Positions 1 through 9,147 of a DNA stretch of 64,000 nucleotides are shown in pieces. Where the stretch lies: contig NZ_CP084541.1 in assembly GCF_020410765.1 (NCBI RefSeq), positions 1,359,001 through 1,423,000 of the forward strand. Direction: 5' to 3'. The position numbers and the translations under genes were made by a program. The notes under the pieces are model-generated. The model searched no databases, had not been told where the DNA came from, and saw only the letters and a list, made by a program, of their open reading frames with translations. The DNA comes from Streptomyces marincola (GTDB lineage Bacteria; Actinomycetota; Actinomycetes; Streptomycetales; Streptomycetaceae). Positions within the stretch are counted from its first letter, which is position 1; each line of letters opens with the position of its first letter.

Positions 1-56
1 GCACACCCTGGCCGAATATGCCGGGTGACCCACCGGTTCACGGCCGCCCGGCGCGC

Positions 57-88
57 GGTCCCCGCGCGGCCCGGGCCGGGCGGGGACC
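57..88. terminator. GC-rich stem-loop upstream of nadE
   Basis: Inverted repeat: GGTCCCCGC at 57-65 pairs with GCGGGGACC at 80-88, and the loop is itself GC-rich. It probably terminates a gene lying left of the window. Nothing else is recognised in the first 120 bases. Confidence 0.45.
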
Positions 89-129
89 GGCCGGGACCGC
101 GGGTCAGCCCATAATGTCAGTCGGACGAT

Positions 130-145
130 TACACTCGGCCGCGTG
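130..145 (+). promoter_or_regulatory. Leaderless promoter of nadE
   Basis: A -10-like hexamer TACACT at 130-135 lies seven bases before the GTG start at 143, and no Shine-Dalgarno sequence precedes that start. This spacing is what a leaderless actinobacterial mRNA would show. No clear -35 box is visible. The transcription start is inferred. Confidence 0.5.
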
Positions 146-1894
146 CCTCAGCTACGTATCGCCCTGAACCAGATCGACGCGACCGTCGGTGACCTGTCCG
201 CGAACTCCGAGGCCGTGCTGCGCTGGACCCGGCACGGCGTGGAACGCGGCGCGCACCTGGTGGCGTTCCCCGAGATGATGCTGACCGGCTACCCGGTGGA
301 GGACCTGGCGCTGCGCTCGTCGTTCGTGTCCGCGAGCCGCGCGGCGCTCGGCGAGCTGGCCGCGCGGCTGGCCGGGGAGGGGCTCGGCGAGGTGCCTGTG
401 GTCCTCGGCTACCTGGACCGCTCGACCGAGGAGACCCGGGTCAACGCCGGTCTTCCGCCCGGCTCGCCGAGCAACGCGGGCGCCGTGCTGCACCGCGGCG
501 AGGTGGTGCTGACGTTCGCCAAGCACCACCTGCCCAACTACGGGGTGTTCGACGAGTTCCGCTACTTCGTGCCCGGCGCGACGCTGCCTGTGGTCCGCGT
601 CCACGGCGTCGACGTGGCGCTCGCGATCTGCGAGGACCTGTGGCAGGACGGCGGCCGGGTGCCGGCCGCGCGGTCGGCGGGCGCCGGGCTGCTGCTGGCC
701 ATCAACGCCTCGCCCTACGAGGTGCACAAGGACGACACGCGGCTCGAACTGGTGCGCAGGCGGGCCAGGGAGGCCGGGTGCGCGCTGGCCTACCTGGCGA
801 TGGTCGGCGGGCAGGACGAACTGGTCTTCGACGGCGACTCGATCGTCGTGGACCACGAGGGCGCGGTGCTCGCGCGCGGGCCGCAGTTCACGGCCGAGAG
901 CCTGCTGCTCGACCTCCAGCTGCCGGCCGCCGCGCCGGCGCCCCCGTCCGGGCGGGTCGACGACGGGCTGCGCGTGGACCACGTGACGCTGTCGGCCGAC
1001 CCGCTGCCGCCCTACGCGCCGCAGTACCCGGGCGGCGAGGCCGAACGCATCGACGACGCCGAGGAGATGTACCGGGCGCTGGTCACCGGGGTGCGCGCCT
1101 ACACGAGGAAGAACGGCTTCCGCTCGGTGCTGCTCGGCGTGTCGGGCGGCATCGACTCGGCGCTGTGCGCCGTCATCGCGTGCGACGCGCTGGGCCCCGA
1201 GAACGTGTACGGGATCTCGATGCCCTCCCGGTACTCCTCGGAGCACTCCAGGAGCGACGCGGCGGAACTCGCGCGCCGCACGGGACTGAACCTGCGCACG
1301 GTGCCGGTCGGCCCGATGTTCGACGCCTACATGTCCGCCGTGGAGCTGACGGGCCTCGCGGAGGAGAACCTCCAGTCGCGGCTGCGCGGCACCCTGCTCA
1401 TGGCGGTGTCCAACCAGGAGGGCCACATCGTGCTCGCCCCCGGCAACAAGAGCGAGCTCGCCGTCGGCTACTCGACCCTCTACGGCGACTCGGTCGGGGC
1501 CTACGCGCCGATCAAGGACGTCTACAAGTCGGGCGTCTACCGGCTGGCGCGCTGGCGCAACGAGGTCGCGGCCCGGCGCGGCGAGACGCCGCCGATCCCG
1601 GAGAACTCCATCGCCAAGCCGCCGAGCGCGGAGCTGCGCCCCGGGCAGGTGGACACGGACTCGCTGCCCGACTACGACCAGCTCGACGCCGTGCTCGAAC
1701 TCTACGTGGACCGCGACCGCGGCCGTGCGGAGATCGTCGCGGCCGGGTTCCCCGACGAGCTGGTCGGCCGCGTGCTGCGGATGGTGGACGCCGCCGAGTA
1801 CAAGCGGCGCCAGTACCCGCCGGGCACGAAGATCAGCCCGAAGGGGTTCGGCAAGGACCGCAGGCTGCCCATCACCAACGGCTGGCGCGAGTGA
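143..1894 (+). CDS. nadE: Glutamine-dependent NAD+ synthetase
   Basis: 583 aa. Makes NAD+ from deamido-NAD+, ATP and glutamine, the last step of NAD synthesis, in the cytosol. The N-terminal nitrilase-like glutaminase domain (about residues 3-260) shows the Glu-Lys-Cys triad contexts FPEMMLTGYP, KHHLPNYG and AICEDLW. The C-terminal synthetase domain carries the PP-loop GVSGGIDSAL near residue 333 and the APGNKSELAVGY segment. The length suits two-domain actinobacterial NadE. The GTG start is favoured by a leaderless -10 box 7 nt upstream. The gene converges on pspAB, with a shared hairpin between them. Confidence 0.96.
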   Translation: MPQLRIALNQIDATVGDLSANSEAVLRWTRHGVERGAHLVAFPEMMLTGYPVEDLALRSSFVSASRAALGELAARLAGEGLGEVPVVLGYLDRSTEETRVNAGLPPGSPSNAGAVLHRGEVVLTFAKHHLPNYGVFDEFRYFVPGATLPVVRVHGVDVALAICEDLWQDGGRVPAARSAGAGLLLAINASPYEVHKDDTRLELVRRRAREAGCALAYLAMVGGQDELVFDGDSIVVDHEGAVLARGPQFTAESLLLDLQLPAAAPAPPSGRVDDGLRVDHVTLSADPLPPYAPQYPGGEAERIDDAEEMYRALVTGVRAYTRKNGFRSVLLGVSGGIDSALCAVIACDALGPENVYGISMPSRYSSEHSRSDAAELARRTGLNLRTVPVGPMFDAYMSAVELTGLAEENLQSRLRGTLLMAVSNQEGHIVLAPGNKSELAVGYSTLYGDSVGAYAPIKDVYKSGVYRLARWRNEVAARRGETPPIPENSIAKPPSAELRPGQVDTDSLPDYDQLDAVLELYVDRDRGRAEIVAAGFPDELVGRVLRMVDAAEYKRRQYPPGTKISPKGFGKDRRLPITNGWRE

Positions 1895-1899
1895 CCCGC

Positions 1900-1935
1900 G
1901 GGGCGCGCCCGGCCGCTACAGGCCGGGCGCGCCCC
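1900..1935. terminator. Bidirectional terminator between nadE and pspAB
   Basis: Perfect 15-bp stem (1900-1914 with 1921-1935) and a six-base loop that holds the pspAB stop codon. Two convergent genes end here, so it probably serves both. There is no T tract, which is usual in Streptomyces. Confidence 0.7.
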
Positions 1936-2515
1936 ACACCGGGAACCAGCGGGCGAGGTCGCGTTCCAGCCGCAGGTCGTCCGCGAGCAGCGCGCGGGTC
2001 TGGAGTTCGAGCGCGTTGTCGCGGCGCTCGGCCCGGCCCGGCAGGGGCGCGAACGGGTAGAACGTGCCGCGCTTGTACAGGTAGACCAGGGCCACGGAAC
2101 GCTGCTCGCCGCGCTCGTCGGGCGCGGTGCGGAAGCCGGTCAGCGAGCACAGCAGCTGCGGGCCGAAGCCCGCGTCCTGGAGCAGGGTGTTCACGGCGTG
2201 CAGGTCGTTGACGAGGCCGCCGAGGTCGTCCGGCGCGTGCTCGGCGAGCAGCCAGGTGTAGCCGTAGGCGTCCTGGCTGAACTCCACGGGGATGCCGCCG
2301 GTCGCGGTGTCGGCGTCGAGCAGGTCGCGCACCTCCCGCCTGACCCGGTCGAACGCGCCGCCCTCGACGCTCGCGAAGCACACCGAGCCGCGCCCGGTCG
2401 GGGTCAGGCCCGCCCCGGCTTGGAGGGTGACGGCGGCCGACGGCACGGCGAACAGCTGGTCGAGGTCGGGCCGTGCGGGCTTGCGGCGGCCGAGGATGAT
2501 GTCGAGGAGACCCAT
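1916..2515 (-). CDS. pspAB: PspA-associated protein PspAB
   Basis: 199 aa, beginning MGLLDIILGRRKP. It matches what I know of the PspAB family, small cytosolic proteins encoded next to htpX or pspA in actinobacteria and linked to membrane stress. No catalytic motif or membrane segment is visible. The start at 2515 is chosen because it lies 5 nt after the htpX stop and gives the conserved MGLLD N-terminus; longer in-frame extensions would run into htpX. It is co-transcribed with htpX. Its biochemical role is unknown. Confidence 0.85.
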   Translation of the reverse strand: MGLLDIILGRRKPARPDLDQLFAVPSAAVTLQAGAGLTPTGRGSVCFASVEGGAFDRVRREVRDLLDADTATGGIPVEFSQDAYGYTWLLAEHAPDDLGGLVNDLHAVNTLLQDAGFGPQLLCSLTGFRTAPDERGEQRSVALVYLYKRGTFYPFAPLPGRAERRDNALELQTRALLADDLRLERDLARWFPVWGAPGL

Positions 2516-2520
2516 GGCCG

Positions 2521-3423
2521 TCACCCGCCGAGCTGGGAGGACAGCTTCGCCAGCCGGTCGAGGCGCTGCTCCAGCGTCGGGTGCGAGGAGAACAGGCGCC
2601 CGAGGCTGGCCCCCGGCGACAGGGCGGGGGCGAAGAAGAAGGCGTTGAACGGCTCGGCCTGCCGCAGGTCGCGGGTGGGGATGCGCGACATCTGCCCGGA
2701 GACCTTGGTCAGGGCCGAGGCCAGCGCCGCGGGGCGGCCGGTGAGCAGTGCGCCGGTGCGGTCGGCGGACAGCTCGCGGTAGCGGGACAGCAGCCGGGTC
2801 AGCAGGAAGCTGATCACGTAGACGACGGCGCTGATCAGCGGGATCAGCAGCAGGAGCACGTTCTGGTTGTTGTCGCGCCCGGTGCGGCCGAAGAGTCCGG
2901 TCCACAGGGCCATGCGGGTGATCAGCCCGGCGAGCACGCCGAGGAACGCGGCCACCGTCATGACGGCCACGTCGCGGTGCGCGACGTGCGACAGCTCGTG
3001 GGCCAGCACGCCTTCGAGCTCCTCGGGCTCCAGGCGGCGCAGCAGCCCCGTGGTGACGCAGACCAGGGACTTGTGCTGGCTGCGGCCGGTGGCGAACGCG
3101 TTGGGCACGTCGCTGTCCGCGATGGCGACGCGCGGCTTGGGCATGTCGGCCAGGGCGCACAGCCGGTCCACCGCGCCGTGCAGCTCCGGCGCCTGCTCAG
3201 GGGTGACCTCGCGGGCGCCCATGCTGAACGCGGCGATCCGGTCGCTGAACCAGAACTGGGCCACGAACAAGCCGCCGACCAGCACGATGACCAGCGGCCA
3301 CGCCTTGCCGAGCGCGGCGATCAGCACGCCGACGAAGACGACGTAGAGCAGGCCGATGAGGAACATGGTGAGCACCATGCGGCGCGTGAGCCCGTGGTCG
3401 GGCGCGTATCGGGTGCGTGCCAT
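2521..3423 (-). CDS. htpX: Zinc metalloprotease HtpX
   Basis: 300 aa. A membrane-bound M48 peptidase that degrades damaged membrane proteins. Two hydrophobic segments near the N-terminus (about residues 15-55) are followed by the zinc motif HELSH in LAHELSHVAHRD near residue 140, two more membrane segments (about 150-215), and the second zinc-ligand region ELSADRTGA. The start at 3423 (MARTRYAPD) matches the family. An in-frame start at 3438 would add only five residues. The gene leads the htpX-pspAB operon, which points to an envelope-stress role. Confidence 0.94.
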   Translation of the reverse strand: MARTRYAPDHGLTRRMVLTMFLIGLLYVVFVGVLIAALGKAWPLVIVLVGGLFVAQFWFSDRIAAFSMGAREVTPEQAPELHGAVDRLCALADMPKPRVAIADSDVPNAFATGRSQHKSLVCVTTGLLRRLEPEELEGVLAHELSHVAHRDVAVMTVAAFLGVLAGLITRMALWTGLFGRTGRDNNQNVLLLLIPLISAVVYVISFLLTRLLSRYRELSADRTGALLTGRPAALASALTKVSGQMSRIPTRDLRQAEPFNAFFFAPALSPGASLGRLFSSHPTLEQRLDRLAKLSSQLGG

Positions 3424-3533
3424 GCCTGCCGTCCTCACCGGTCCCTTCGGTCCCGTGTTGTCCCTTTGTCTCCTTCTCTCTCAAAAGTAGAGCAGGACCG
3501 GGCAAAAGGGAGAACGGGAGCGGAACGGCCCGC

Positions 3534-4562
3534 TCAGAGGCCGACGCGGGCCGCGACGGGCAGGTGGTCGCTTCCGGTCGCGGGCAGTGTCCAGGACGAC
3601 ACGGGTTCGAGATCGCGCACGAGGATCTGGTCGATGCGGGCCATCGGGAACCCGGCGGGCCAGCTGAAGCCGAAGCCCGCCCCCGCGGCGCCCTGCGTGG
3701 AGCGCAGCTGGGAGGTGAGCGGGGCGAGGGCGCCGTCGTTCATCGTGCCGTTGAGGTCCCCGAGGAGCACGGTGCGGGCCACCGGCTCCTCCGCGATGGC
3801 GTGGCCGAGCAGGTCGGCCGCGTCGTCGCGCTGCCCCGCGGTGAACCCGGCGCGGAACTGCACGCGGACCGAGGGCAGGTGCGCGACGTAGGCGGCGACC
3901 TCGCCCTCCGGGCTTTCGACGGTGGCGCGCATGGCCCTGGTCCAGCCCATGCCGATGTCCACGGGCTCGGCGTCCTTGAGCGGGTACCGGCTCCACAGCC
4001 CGACCGTGCCGAGCACGCTGTGGTGGGGATAGGTCTCGGCCAGCCCCTCCTCGTACGTGGACTGCTCGTCCTGCGGCAGCTCCTGGAGGGCGATGAGGTC
4101 GGCGCCGCTCGCCGCGAGGTCGCGGGCCGTGGCGGCCGGGTCGCCGTTGTCGGCGTCCACGTTGTGGCTGACGACCATGAGGCCGTCGGCACCGCCGGTC
4201 TTGTCGACGACGAGCCCGCCGAAGAGGTTGAGCCACACCAGCGAGGGCACCAGCACGGCGATCACCGCGGTCGCCGAGCGGCGCAGCACCGCGCAGGCCG
4301 CCAGGACGGGGATCGCGAGGCCGAACCACGGCAGGAAGGTCTGGGTGAGGCTGCCGAGGTTCCCGATCTGGTTGGGGATGCGGGAGTGCAGGAGCAGCAG
4401 CAGCGCCAGGACGAGCGCGAACCCGGCGACGATCCAGCCGCGGCGCCACCTGCCGATCCGGTCCCGCCAGCGCGGCTTGGCACGGTCCTCGCCCGCTCCC
4501 GGCCCGGCGCCCTCGTCGTCGCCCCCGTCCGAACGGGTTGCCGTCGTGTCCAAACGTGCCAT
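3534..4562 (-). CDS. Membrane endonuclease/exonuclease/phosphatase family protein
   Basis: 342 aa. A charged N-terminus is followed by three hydrophobic segments (about residues 38-120) and then an EEP domain. The domain shows VSHNVDADN (metal-binding Asn), LQELPQDEQ (metal-binding Glu), GDLNGTMND and a terminal SDHLPV (catalytic Asp-His). Members hydrolyse phosphodiesters or phosphomonoesters of nucleic acids or lipids; the substrate here is unknown. The arrangement suggests an extracytoplasmic catalytic domain. The ATG at 4562 has a GAGGG about 8 nt upstream; an ATG at 4604 would add 14 residues. The gene is monocistronic. Confidence 0.82.
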   Translation of the reverse strand: MARLDTTATRSDGGDDEGAGPGAGEDRAKPRWRDRIGRWRRGWIVAGFALVLALLLLLHSRIPNQIGNLGSLTQTFLPWFGLAIPVLAACAVLRRSATAVIAVLVPSLVWLNLFGGLVVDKTGGADGLMVVSHNVDADNGDPAATARDLAASGADLIALQELPQDEQSTYEEGLAETYPHHSVLGTVGLWSRYPLKDAEPVDIGMGWTRAMRATVESPEGEVAAYVAHLPSVRVQFRAGFTAGQRDDAADLLGHAIAEEPVARTVLLGDLNGTMNDGALAPLTSQLRSTQGAAGAGFGFSWPAGFPMARIDQILVRDLEPVSSWTLPATGSDHLPVAARVGL

Positions 4563-4806
4563 CCGTTGCCCTCGCTGACCGTCGCGATCCGCCCCGGCAA
4601 CCATAGGCCCCGAGGGCCAGACCCGACCCGGCAGGCCGGGGCTGCGAATCGCGTGAGGCGTTCATGTGATCTCAGGACGGTCACGGCGGGGTGCGGGGTT
4701 CCGTTATATCAGCACCCCTTTCCGGGCGTGCCGCGTCGGTGCCACCATGGGAGGTGATCCGGGGACGCCGTGAAGGCGCTTCGAGACGACGAACAGGAGC
4801 AGCGCG

Positions 4807-5676
4807 ATGACCAGCGCGATGACGACGGACAAGCCTGCCAGGCCCGGTCTGTACGGCGGCAGCGCCAGCCGCAGGATCACGGTCCGGGACATAGCGGCGG
4901 CCAAGCGGCGCGGCGAGAAGTGGCCGATGCTGACCGCCTACGACGCGATGACCGCCTCGGTGTTCGACGAGGCCGGTATTCCGGTGATGCTCGTGGGCGA
5001 CTCGGCGGGGAACGCCCACCTCGGGTACGAGAGCACCGTGCCCGTCACCCTCGACCACATGACCATGCTGGCCGCCGCCGTGGTGCGCGGCACGCGCCGG
5101 GCCCTGATCGTCGGCGACCTGCCGTTCGGCTCCTACCAGGAGAGCGCCGTGCAGGCGCTGCGCAGCGCGACGCACCTGGTCAAGGAGGCCGGCGTGGGCG
5201 CGGTGAAGCTGGAGGGCGGCGAGCGTTCCGCCGACCAGATCCGGCTGCTCGTCGAGTCCGGGATTCCGGTCATGGCGCACGTGGGGCTGACCCCCCAGTC
5301 CGTCCACGCCTACGGCGGGCACCCGGTGCAGGGCCGCGGCGAGGAGGCCGCGCAGCAGCTGCTGCGGGACGCCAAGGCGGTGCAGGACGCGGGCGCCTTC
5401 GCGGTCGTGCTCGAACTCGTGACCGCGGAACTGGCGGCCGAGGTGACGCGGAGCCTGCACATCCCGACCGTGGGCATCGGCTCGGGCGCCGAGTGCGACG
5501 CGCAGGTGCTGGTGTGGACCGACATGGCCGGGATGACCGACTGGCCCGGCGGTCGCACGCCCCGGTTCGTGAAGCAGTACGGGCGGCTGCGCGAGGCGCT
5601 GGGCGACGCCGCGCGGGCGTTCGCCGAGGACGTCGTGGGCGGCGCCTACCCGGCCGAGGAGCACAGCTTCCACTGA
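4807..5676 (+). CDS. panB: 3-methyl-2-oxobutanoate hydroxymethyltransferase
   Basis: 289 aa. Transfers a hydroxymethyl group from methylene-tetrahydrofolate to alpha-ketoisovalerate, the first committed step of pantothenate and CoA synthesis. Motifs seen: MLTAYDAMTA, the metal-binding VGDSAGN, LPFGSY, VKLEGG, IPVMAHVGLTPQ and GIGSG. The length is typical. The ATG at 4807 follows CAGGAG. A second ATG at 4819 (MTTDKPARPG) is possible. The gene stands alone; 4605-4806 upstream shows no recognisable gene. Confidence 0.95.
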   Translation: MTSAMTTDKPARPGLYGGSASRRITVRDIAAAKRRGEKWPMLTAYDAMTASVFDEAGIPVMLVGDSAGNAHLGYESTVPVTLDHMTMLAAAVVRGTRRALIVGDLPFGSYQESAVQALRSATHLVKEAGVGAVKLEGGERSADQIRLLVESGIPVMAHVGLTPQSVHAYGGHPVQGRGEEAAQQLLRDAKAVQDAGAFAVVLELVTAELAAEVTRSLHIPTVGIGSGAECDAQVLVWTDMAGMTDWPGGRTPRFVKQYGRLREALGDAARAFAEDVVGGAYPAEEHSFH

Positions 5677-5700
5677 CACCGGACGGAAAAGGCCCGGCGG

Positions 5701-5731
5701 CCCGGCCGGCCGCTTCAGGCGGTCGGCCGGG
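5701..5731. terminator. Bidirectional terminator after panB
   Basis: Inverted repeat 5701-5713 with 5719-5731, one mismatch and a five-base loop. It lies between convergent genes and overlaps the stop codon of the small membrane protein. Confidence 0.65.
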
Positions 5732-5915
5732 TCCTGGACTTCTTGAAGTAGTACCAGGCCAGGTTCGAGGACAGGCCGGCCATCAGGACCCAGACGATGC
5801 CGAGCCAGTTGCCCCGGCTGAACGAGACCACCGCCGCGACGACGGTGAGCACGCAGACGACGAGCGCGTACAGGGCGAGCCGGCTCGGGCGGGCGGCCGG
5901 GGCGACGGGGGGCAT
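5715..5915 (-). CDS. Small two-span membrane protein
   Basis: 66 aa. Two hydrophobic stretches (about residues 13-31 and 36-54) are separated by the short polar SRGNW loop. The C-terminus is basic (YYFKKSRTRPTA). GGAG lies about 8 nt before the ATG, and the gene ends in the terminator it shares with panB. Both ends therefore look real. I do not recognise a function. It is convergent with panB and may share a transcript with the upstream F420 reductase gene, 99 bp away. Confidence 0.7.
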   Translation of the reverse strand: MPPVAPAARPSRLALYALVVCVLTVVAAVVSFSRGNWLGIVWVLMAGLSSNLAWYYFKKSRTRPTA

Positions 5916-6014
5916 CTGGGGACTCCGGTGGCTTTCGTTGAGCTGCTTGGCTGTGCGGCGGTGGTCTTTCGGCGGTCCGGCGGCGGTCCGCGCGGACCGC
6001 CGCCGGGCGCGCCG

Positions 6015-6722
6015 TCAGACGTCGGTGAGGCGGACGCCCGCGTGCGCCTTGTAACGGCGGTTCACGGAGATGAGGTTGGCGACCAGCGCCTCGACCTGGT
6101 GCGCGTTGCGCAGCCGCCCGGCGAACACCCCGCGCATGCCGGGGATGCGGCCGGCCAGCGCCTGGACGACGGCGCAGTCGGCCCGGTCCTCGCCGAGCAC
6201 CATCACGTCCGTGTCGATGCGCTCGACCGCCGGGTCCTGGAGCAGCACGGCGGACAGGTGGTGGAACGCCGCGGTGACCCGGGAGCGCGGCAGCAGCGCG
6301 GCGGCCTGCTCGGCGGCGCTGCCCTCCTCGGGAACGATGGCGTAGGCGCCCTTCTTGTCGAACCCGAGGGGGTTGACGCAGTCGACGACGAGCTTGCCCG
6401 CGAGGTCGTCGGCCAGCGCGGTCAGGGTGGCCGCGTGCCCCTCCCAGGGCACCGCGACGATCACCACGTCGCTCGCGCGCGCGCAGCCCGCGTTGTCCGC
6501 GCCCTCGACGCCCTCCCCCAGCTCGGCCGCCGCGGCCTCGGCCCGGTCGGCGGAACGCGAGCCGATGACGACCCGGTGGCCCGCCCTGGCCAGGCGGTAG
6601 GCGAGCCCGCGCCCCTGGTCCCCGGTGCCGCCGAGCACGCCGACGACGAGGCCCGAGACGTCGGGCAGCTCCCAGGGGTCCTTCGCGGCGGGCTTGGCGC
6701 CGCCGGATTCTGCGGTAGTCAT
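6015..6722 (-). CDS. npdG: NADPH-dependent F420 reductase
   Basis: 235 aa. Transfers hydride between NADP(H) and coenzyme F420, supplying reduced F420 to actinobacterial oxidoreductases. A Rossmann fold begins near residue 25 with GGTGDQGRGLAYRLA, followed by VIGSRS, typical of an NADP-binding site. Later segments VVIVAVPWEGH and VDCVNPLGFD match the family. The first 20 residues are a low-complexity extension. The start at 6722 (MTTAESGG) is the only sensible methionine before the fold. Confidence 0.9.
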   Translation of the reverse strand: MTTAESGGAKPAAKDPWELPDVSGLVVGVLGGTGDQGRGLAYRLARAGHRVVIGSRSADRAEAAAAELGEGVEGADNAGCARASDVVIVAVPWEGHAATLTALADDLAGKLVVDCVNPLGFDKKGAYAIVPEEGSAAEQAAALLPRSRVTAAFHHLSAVLLQDPAVERIDTDVMVLGEDRADCAVVQALAGRIPGMRGVFAGRLRNAHQVEALVANLISVNRRYKAHAGVRLTDV

Positions 6723-6799
6723 GCCCAAATCCTGCCACCCCGGCGGCACGCGCCGGGCGGCCGGGCCGCCGGCGCGCGGCGGGGCGGCGTCCCGGTGCC

Positions 6800-9037
6800 T
6801 CAGAGCGCCACCGCGTACAGCACGAAGTGCTCCTCGTGGTACACGTCGTTGATGGCGAAGTACACGGTGCGGTCGGCGATCACGGGAGGCGTCCTGATCT
6901 CGGACTCGGCGAGGATGTCGAAGGACCACAGCGCGCGGCCGGTGCGGGCGTCCACGGCGCGGAGCACGTTCTCGGTGACGAAGCACACCGTGCCGTCGCT
7001 GACGGCCGGGTCGAAGACCACGTCGCCGCCGAGAGGGGATGCCCAGCGCTGCTCTCCGCTCGCGGCGTCCAAGGCGTACAGGTTCTCCCTGAAGTCGTGG
7101 GCGTAGACGGTCCCGTCCGCGAGGACGGGCCCCGAGGGCTGGTACTCCGAGGCGCGGAAGGACCAGCGCCGCTCCCCGCCCGCGGTGTCGACGGCGTACA
7201 CGATGCCGTTGCTGCTGGAGAAGTAGGCGGTGCCGTCCGCGACCGCGGCCGGTGGGAACACCCGGTGGCCGCTCTCGGACGGATGCGTCCACCGGCCGCT
7301 CCCGGTCGCGGCGTCGACCGCGTGCAGGGCACCGTCCCCGTCCCCCACGTAGACCGCGCCGTCGGCCACCGTCGGAGCACTCGGGGCGGACAAGCCGCCT
7401 TCCCACGGGTAGGTGTAGAGCCAGCGCCGCTCGCCGCTCGCGGCGTCGAGGGCGTACAGCCTGCCCTCTCCACTACAGACGTAGACCGTGTCGCCGACGA
7501 CCGTCGGGGTCGAGGCCGGAGTGTCGTTGCCCTCGTAGGTCCAGCGCAGGCGCCCGTCCTCGGCGTCGAGCGCGTACAGCCTGTCGCTCCGCGCGGTCAC
7601 CCAGACGGTGCCGTCGGCCACCGCCGGGCGGACCAGCGTGGCGTCGAGGGGGAACGTCCAGCGCGTCCCGCCGTCGGCGGCGTCCAGGGCGTGCAGGCCG
7701 GCGACCCGGCCCTCCACTCCCTCGGCGGTGCTCACGTAGACGACGCCGTCGGCGACGGTGACGGCGTCGAGCGCGACGAGGTCGGTGAGGGACCAGCGCT
7801 CGGTGCCGCTTTCGGCGTCGGGGCCGGGAGCGCCGCCGCCCGGCCCCGGGCCCGAGGAGTCGCCCGGTGCCTCGTCGCCGTCCCCGCCGAGGAGGCGCCA
7901 GCCGGCGAGGGCGATGCCCCCGGCGCCCACGGCGCCCGCCGCGGCCACCAGCACCTGGCGCCGCGTCCTGCTCCTGGGGGGCGCGGTCGCCGGCGCGGGG
8001 GGCGTGCGGGGCGCCGGGGGCGGGGACACCGGCGCGCCGATGACGGTCGGCGGGTGGGCGGGAGCGCTCGTGCCCGGCGCCGCGCCGGTCGTGGTGGGGG
8101 CGTCGGGCAGGCCGCCCTCCCCGGCGCCGCGGTCCCCGCCGGCGCGCTCCTCCCTGAGTGCCAGGGCCACGGGCCCCGGCAGCCAGCCGTACGCGGAACG
8201 GGGCCCCGGCGCCTGACCCGCCTCGTCCTCGAACGCCCGGGACAGCTCCTGGAGCAGCGCGGCCAGCTCCGGCCGTTCCTCCGGCGTCTTGGCCAGGCAC
8301 CCGGCCACCACCGCGCCGAGCACCGGGGGCAGCCGGCTCAGGTCGGGCTCCTCGTGGACGGTGCGGTAGTGCAGGGTGTGCGGCGCCCCGGACCCGAAGG
8401 GGCCCGAGCCGGTGGCGGCGAAGGCCAGCACCGCCCCCAGCGCGAAGACGTCGCTCGCCGGGCCCGGCCTGCCGTTCGTCGTCAGCTGCTCGGGCGCCAT
8501 GAACCCGGGGGTGCCGACGACCGTCCCCGTCCGCGTGAGGGCGCCGAGTTCGTCCGTGACCGAGATCCCGAAGTCGATGACGCGCGGCCCGTCCGGCGCC
8601 AGCAGCACGTTCGACGGCTTGAGGTCGCGGTGCACCACCCCGGCGCCGTGGATCGCCTCAAGTGCCTCGACCAGGCCGGCCCCGAGGGCCAGCACGGCCG
8701 GCTCCGGCCACGGCCCGAGCCCGGCGACCGCCTGCCCGAGCGACATGCCGGGTACGTACTCGGTGGCCAGCCAGGCGGGAGAGCCCTCCGGGTCGGCGTC
8801 GACCACCGAGGCCGTGAAGACGCCGGTGACCCGGCGGGCCGCCGCCACCTCCCGGGCGAACCGCTGCCTGAACCCGGGATCCTCGGCGAGCTCGGCGCGC
8901 ACCACCTTGACCGCGACGTCCCGGCCGCCGGGCGAACGCCCCAGGTAGACCCGGCCCATGCCGCCCGCGCCGAGCCGCGCGACCATGCGGTAGCGCCCCA
9001 CCTGACGCGGGTCGTCCGCCTCAAGACCTGCGACCAT
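6800..9037 (-). CDS. Serine/threonine protein kinase with PQQ beta-propeller domain
   Basis: 745 aa. The N-terminal Hanks kinase (about residues 12-275) has the glycine loop LGAGGMGRVYLG, catalytic Lys in VAVKVV, HRDLKPSN, DFG and the APEQ-type MAPEQL. A Pro/Ala-rich linker leads to one membrane segment near residues 395-415, placing the C-terminus outside. There, seven repeats of the YALDAxxGxxRW type form a PQQ-enzyme-like propeller, probably a ligand sensor. GGAGGGG precedes the ATG at 9037. It is probably a transmembrane signalling kinase; its ligand and targets are unknown. Confidence 0.92.
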   Translation of the reverse strand: MVAGLEADDPRQVGRYRMVARLGAGGMGRVYLGRSPGGRDVAVKVVRAELAEDPGFRQRFAREVAAARRVTGVFTASVVDADPEGSPAWLATEYVPGMSLGQAVAGLGPWPEPAVLALGAGLVEALEAIHGAGVVHRDLKPSNVLLAPDGPRVIDFGISVTDELGALTRTGTVVGTPGFMAPEQLTTNGRPGPASDVFALGAVLAFAATGSGPFGSGAPHTLHYRTVHEEPDLSRLPPVLGAVVAGCLAKTPEERPELAALLQELSRAFEDEAGQAPGPRSAYGWLPGPVALALREERAGGDRGAGEGGLPDAPTTTGAAPGTSAPAHPPTVIGAPVSPPPAPRTPPAPATAPPRSRTRRQVLVAAAGAVGAGGIALAGWRLLGGDGDEAPGDSSGPGPGGGAPGPDAESGTERWSLTDLVALDAVTVADGVVYVSTAEGVEGRVAGLHALDAADGGTRWTFPLDATLVRPAVADGTVWVTARSDRLYALDAEDGRLRWTYEGNDTPASTPTVVGDTVYVCSGEGRLYALDAASGERRWLYTYPWEGGLSAPSAPTVADGAVYVGDGDGALHAVDAATGSGRWTHPSESGHRVFPPAAVADGTAYFSSSNGIVYAVDTAGGERRWSFRASEYQPSGPVLADGTVYAHDFRENLYALDAASGEQRWASPLGGDVVFDPAVSDGTVCFVTENVLRAVDARTGRALWSFDILAESEIRTPPVIADRTVYFAINDVYHEEHFVLYAVAL

Positions 9038-9147
9038 CGTGCCGCCCCTCCGCTCAATACCCCGCCACGGCCGGAACAGGCGCGAGGCCGTTGCACGATA
9101 CCCAGCGACGGGCGGGGAGCGAGAGGGCCGGGGCGGCGATCCCCCGG

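Noticed and set aside
152..1426. Long antisense frame under nadE
   Set aside because: It is the mirror of a strongly conserved enzyme frame, low-complexity Arg/His-rich, and has no start signal.
4704..4904. 66-aa minus-strand frame with a hydrophobic stretch over the panB start
   Set aside because: It overlaps the conserved panB N-terminus and lacks a clear ribosome site; the hydrophobic run is the complement of repeated GCGATGACC codons.
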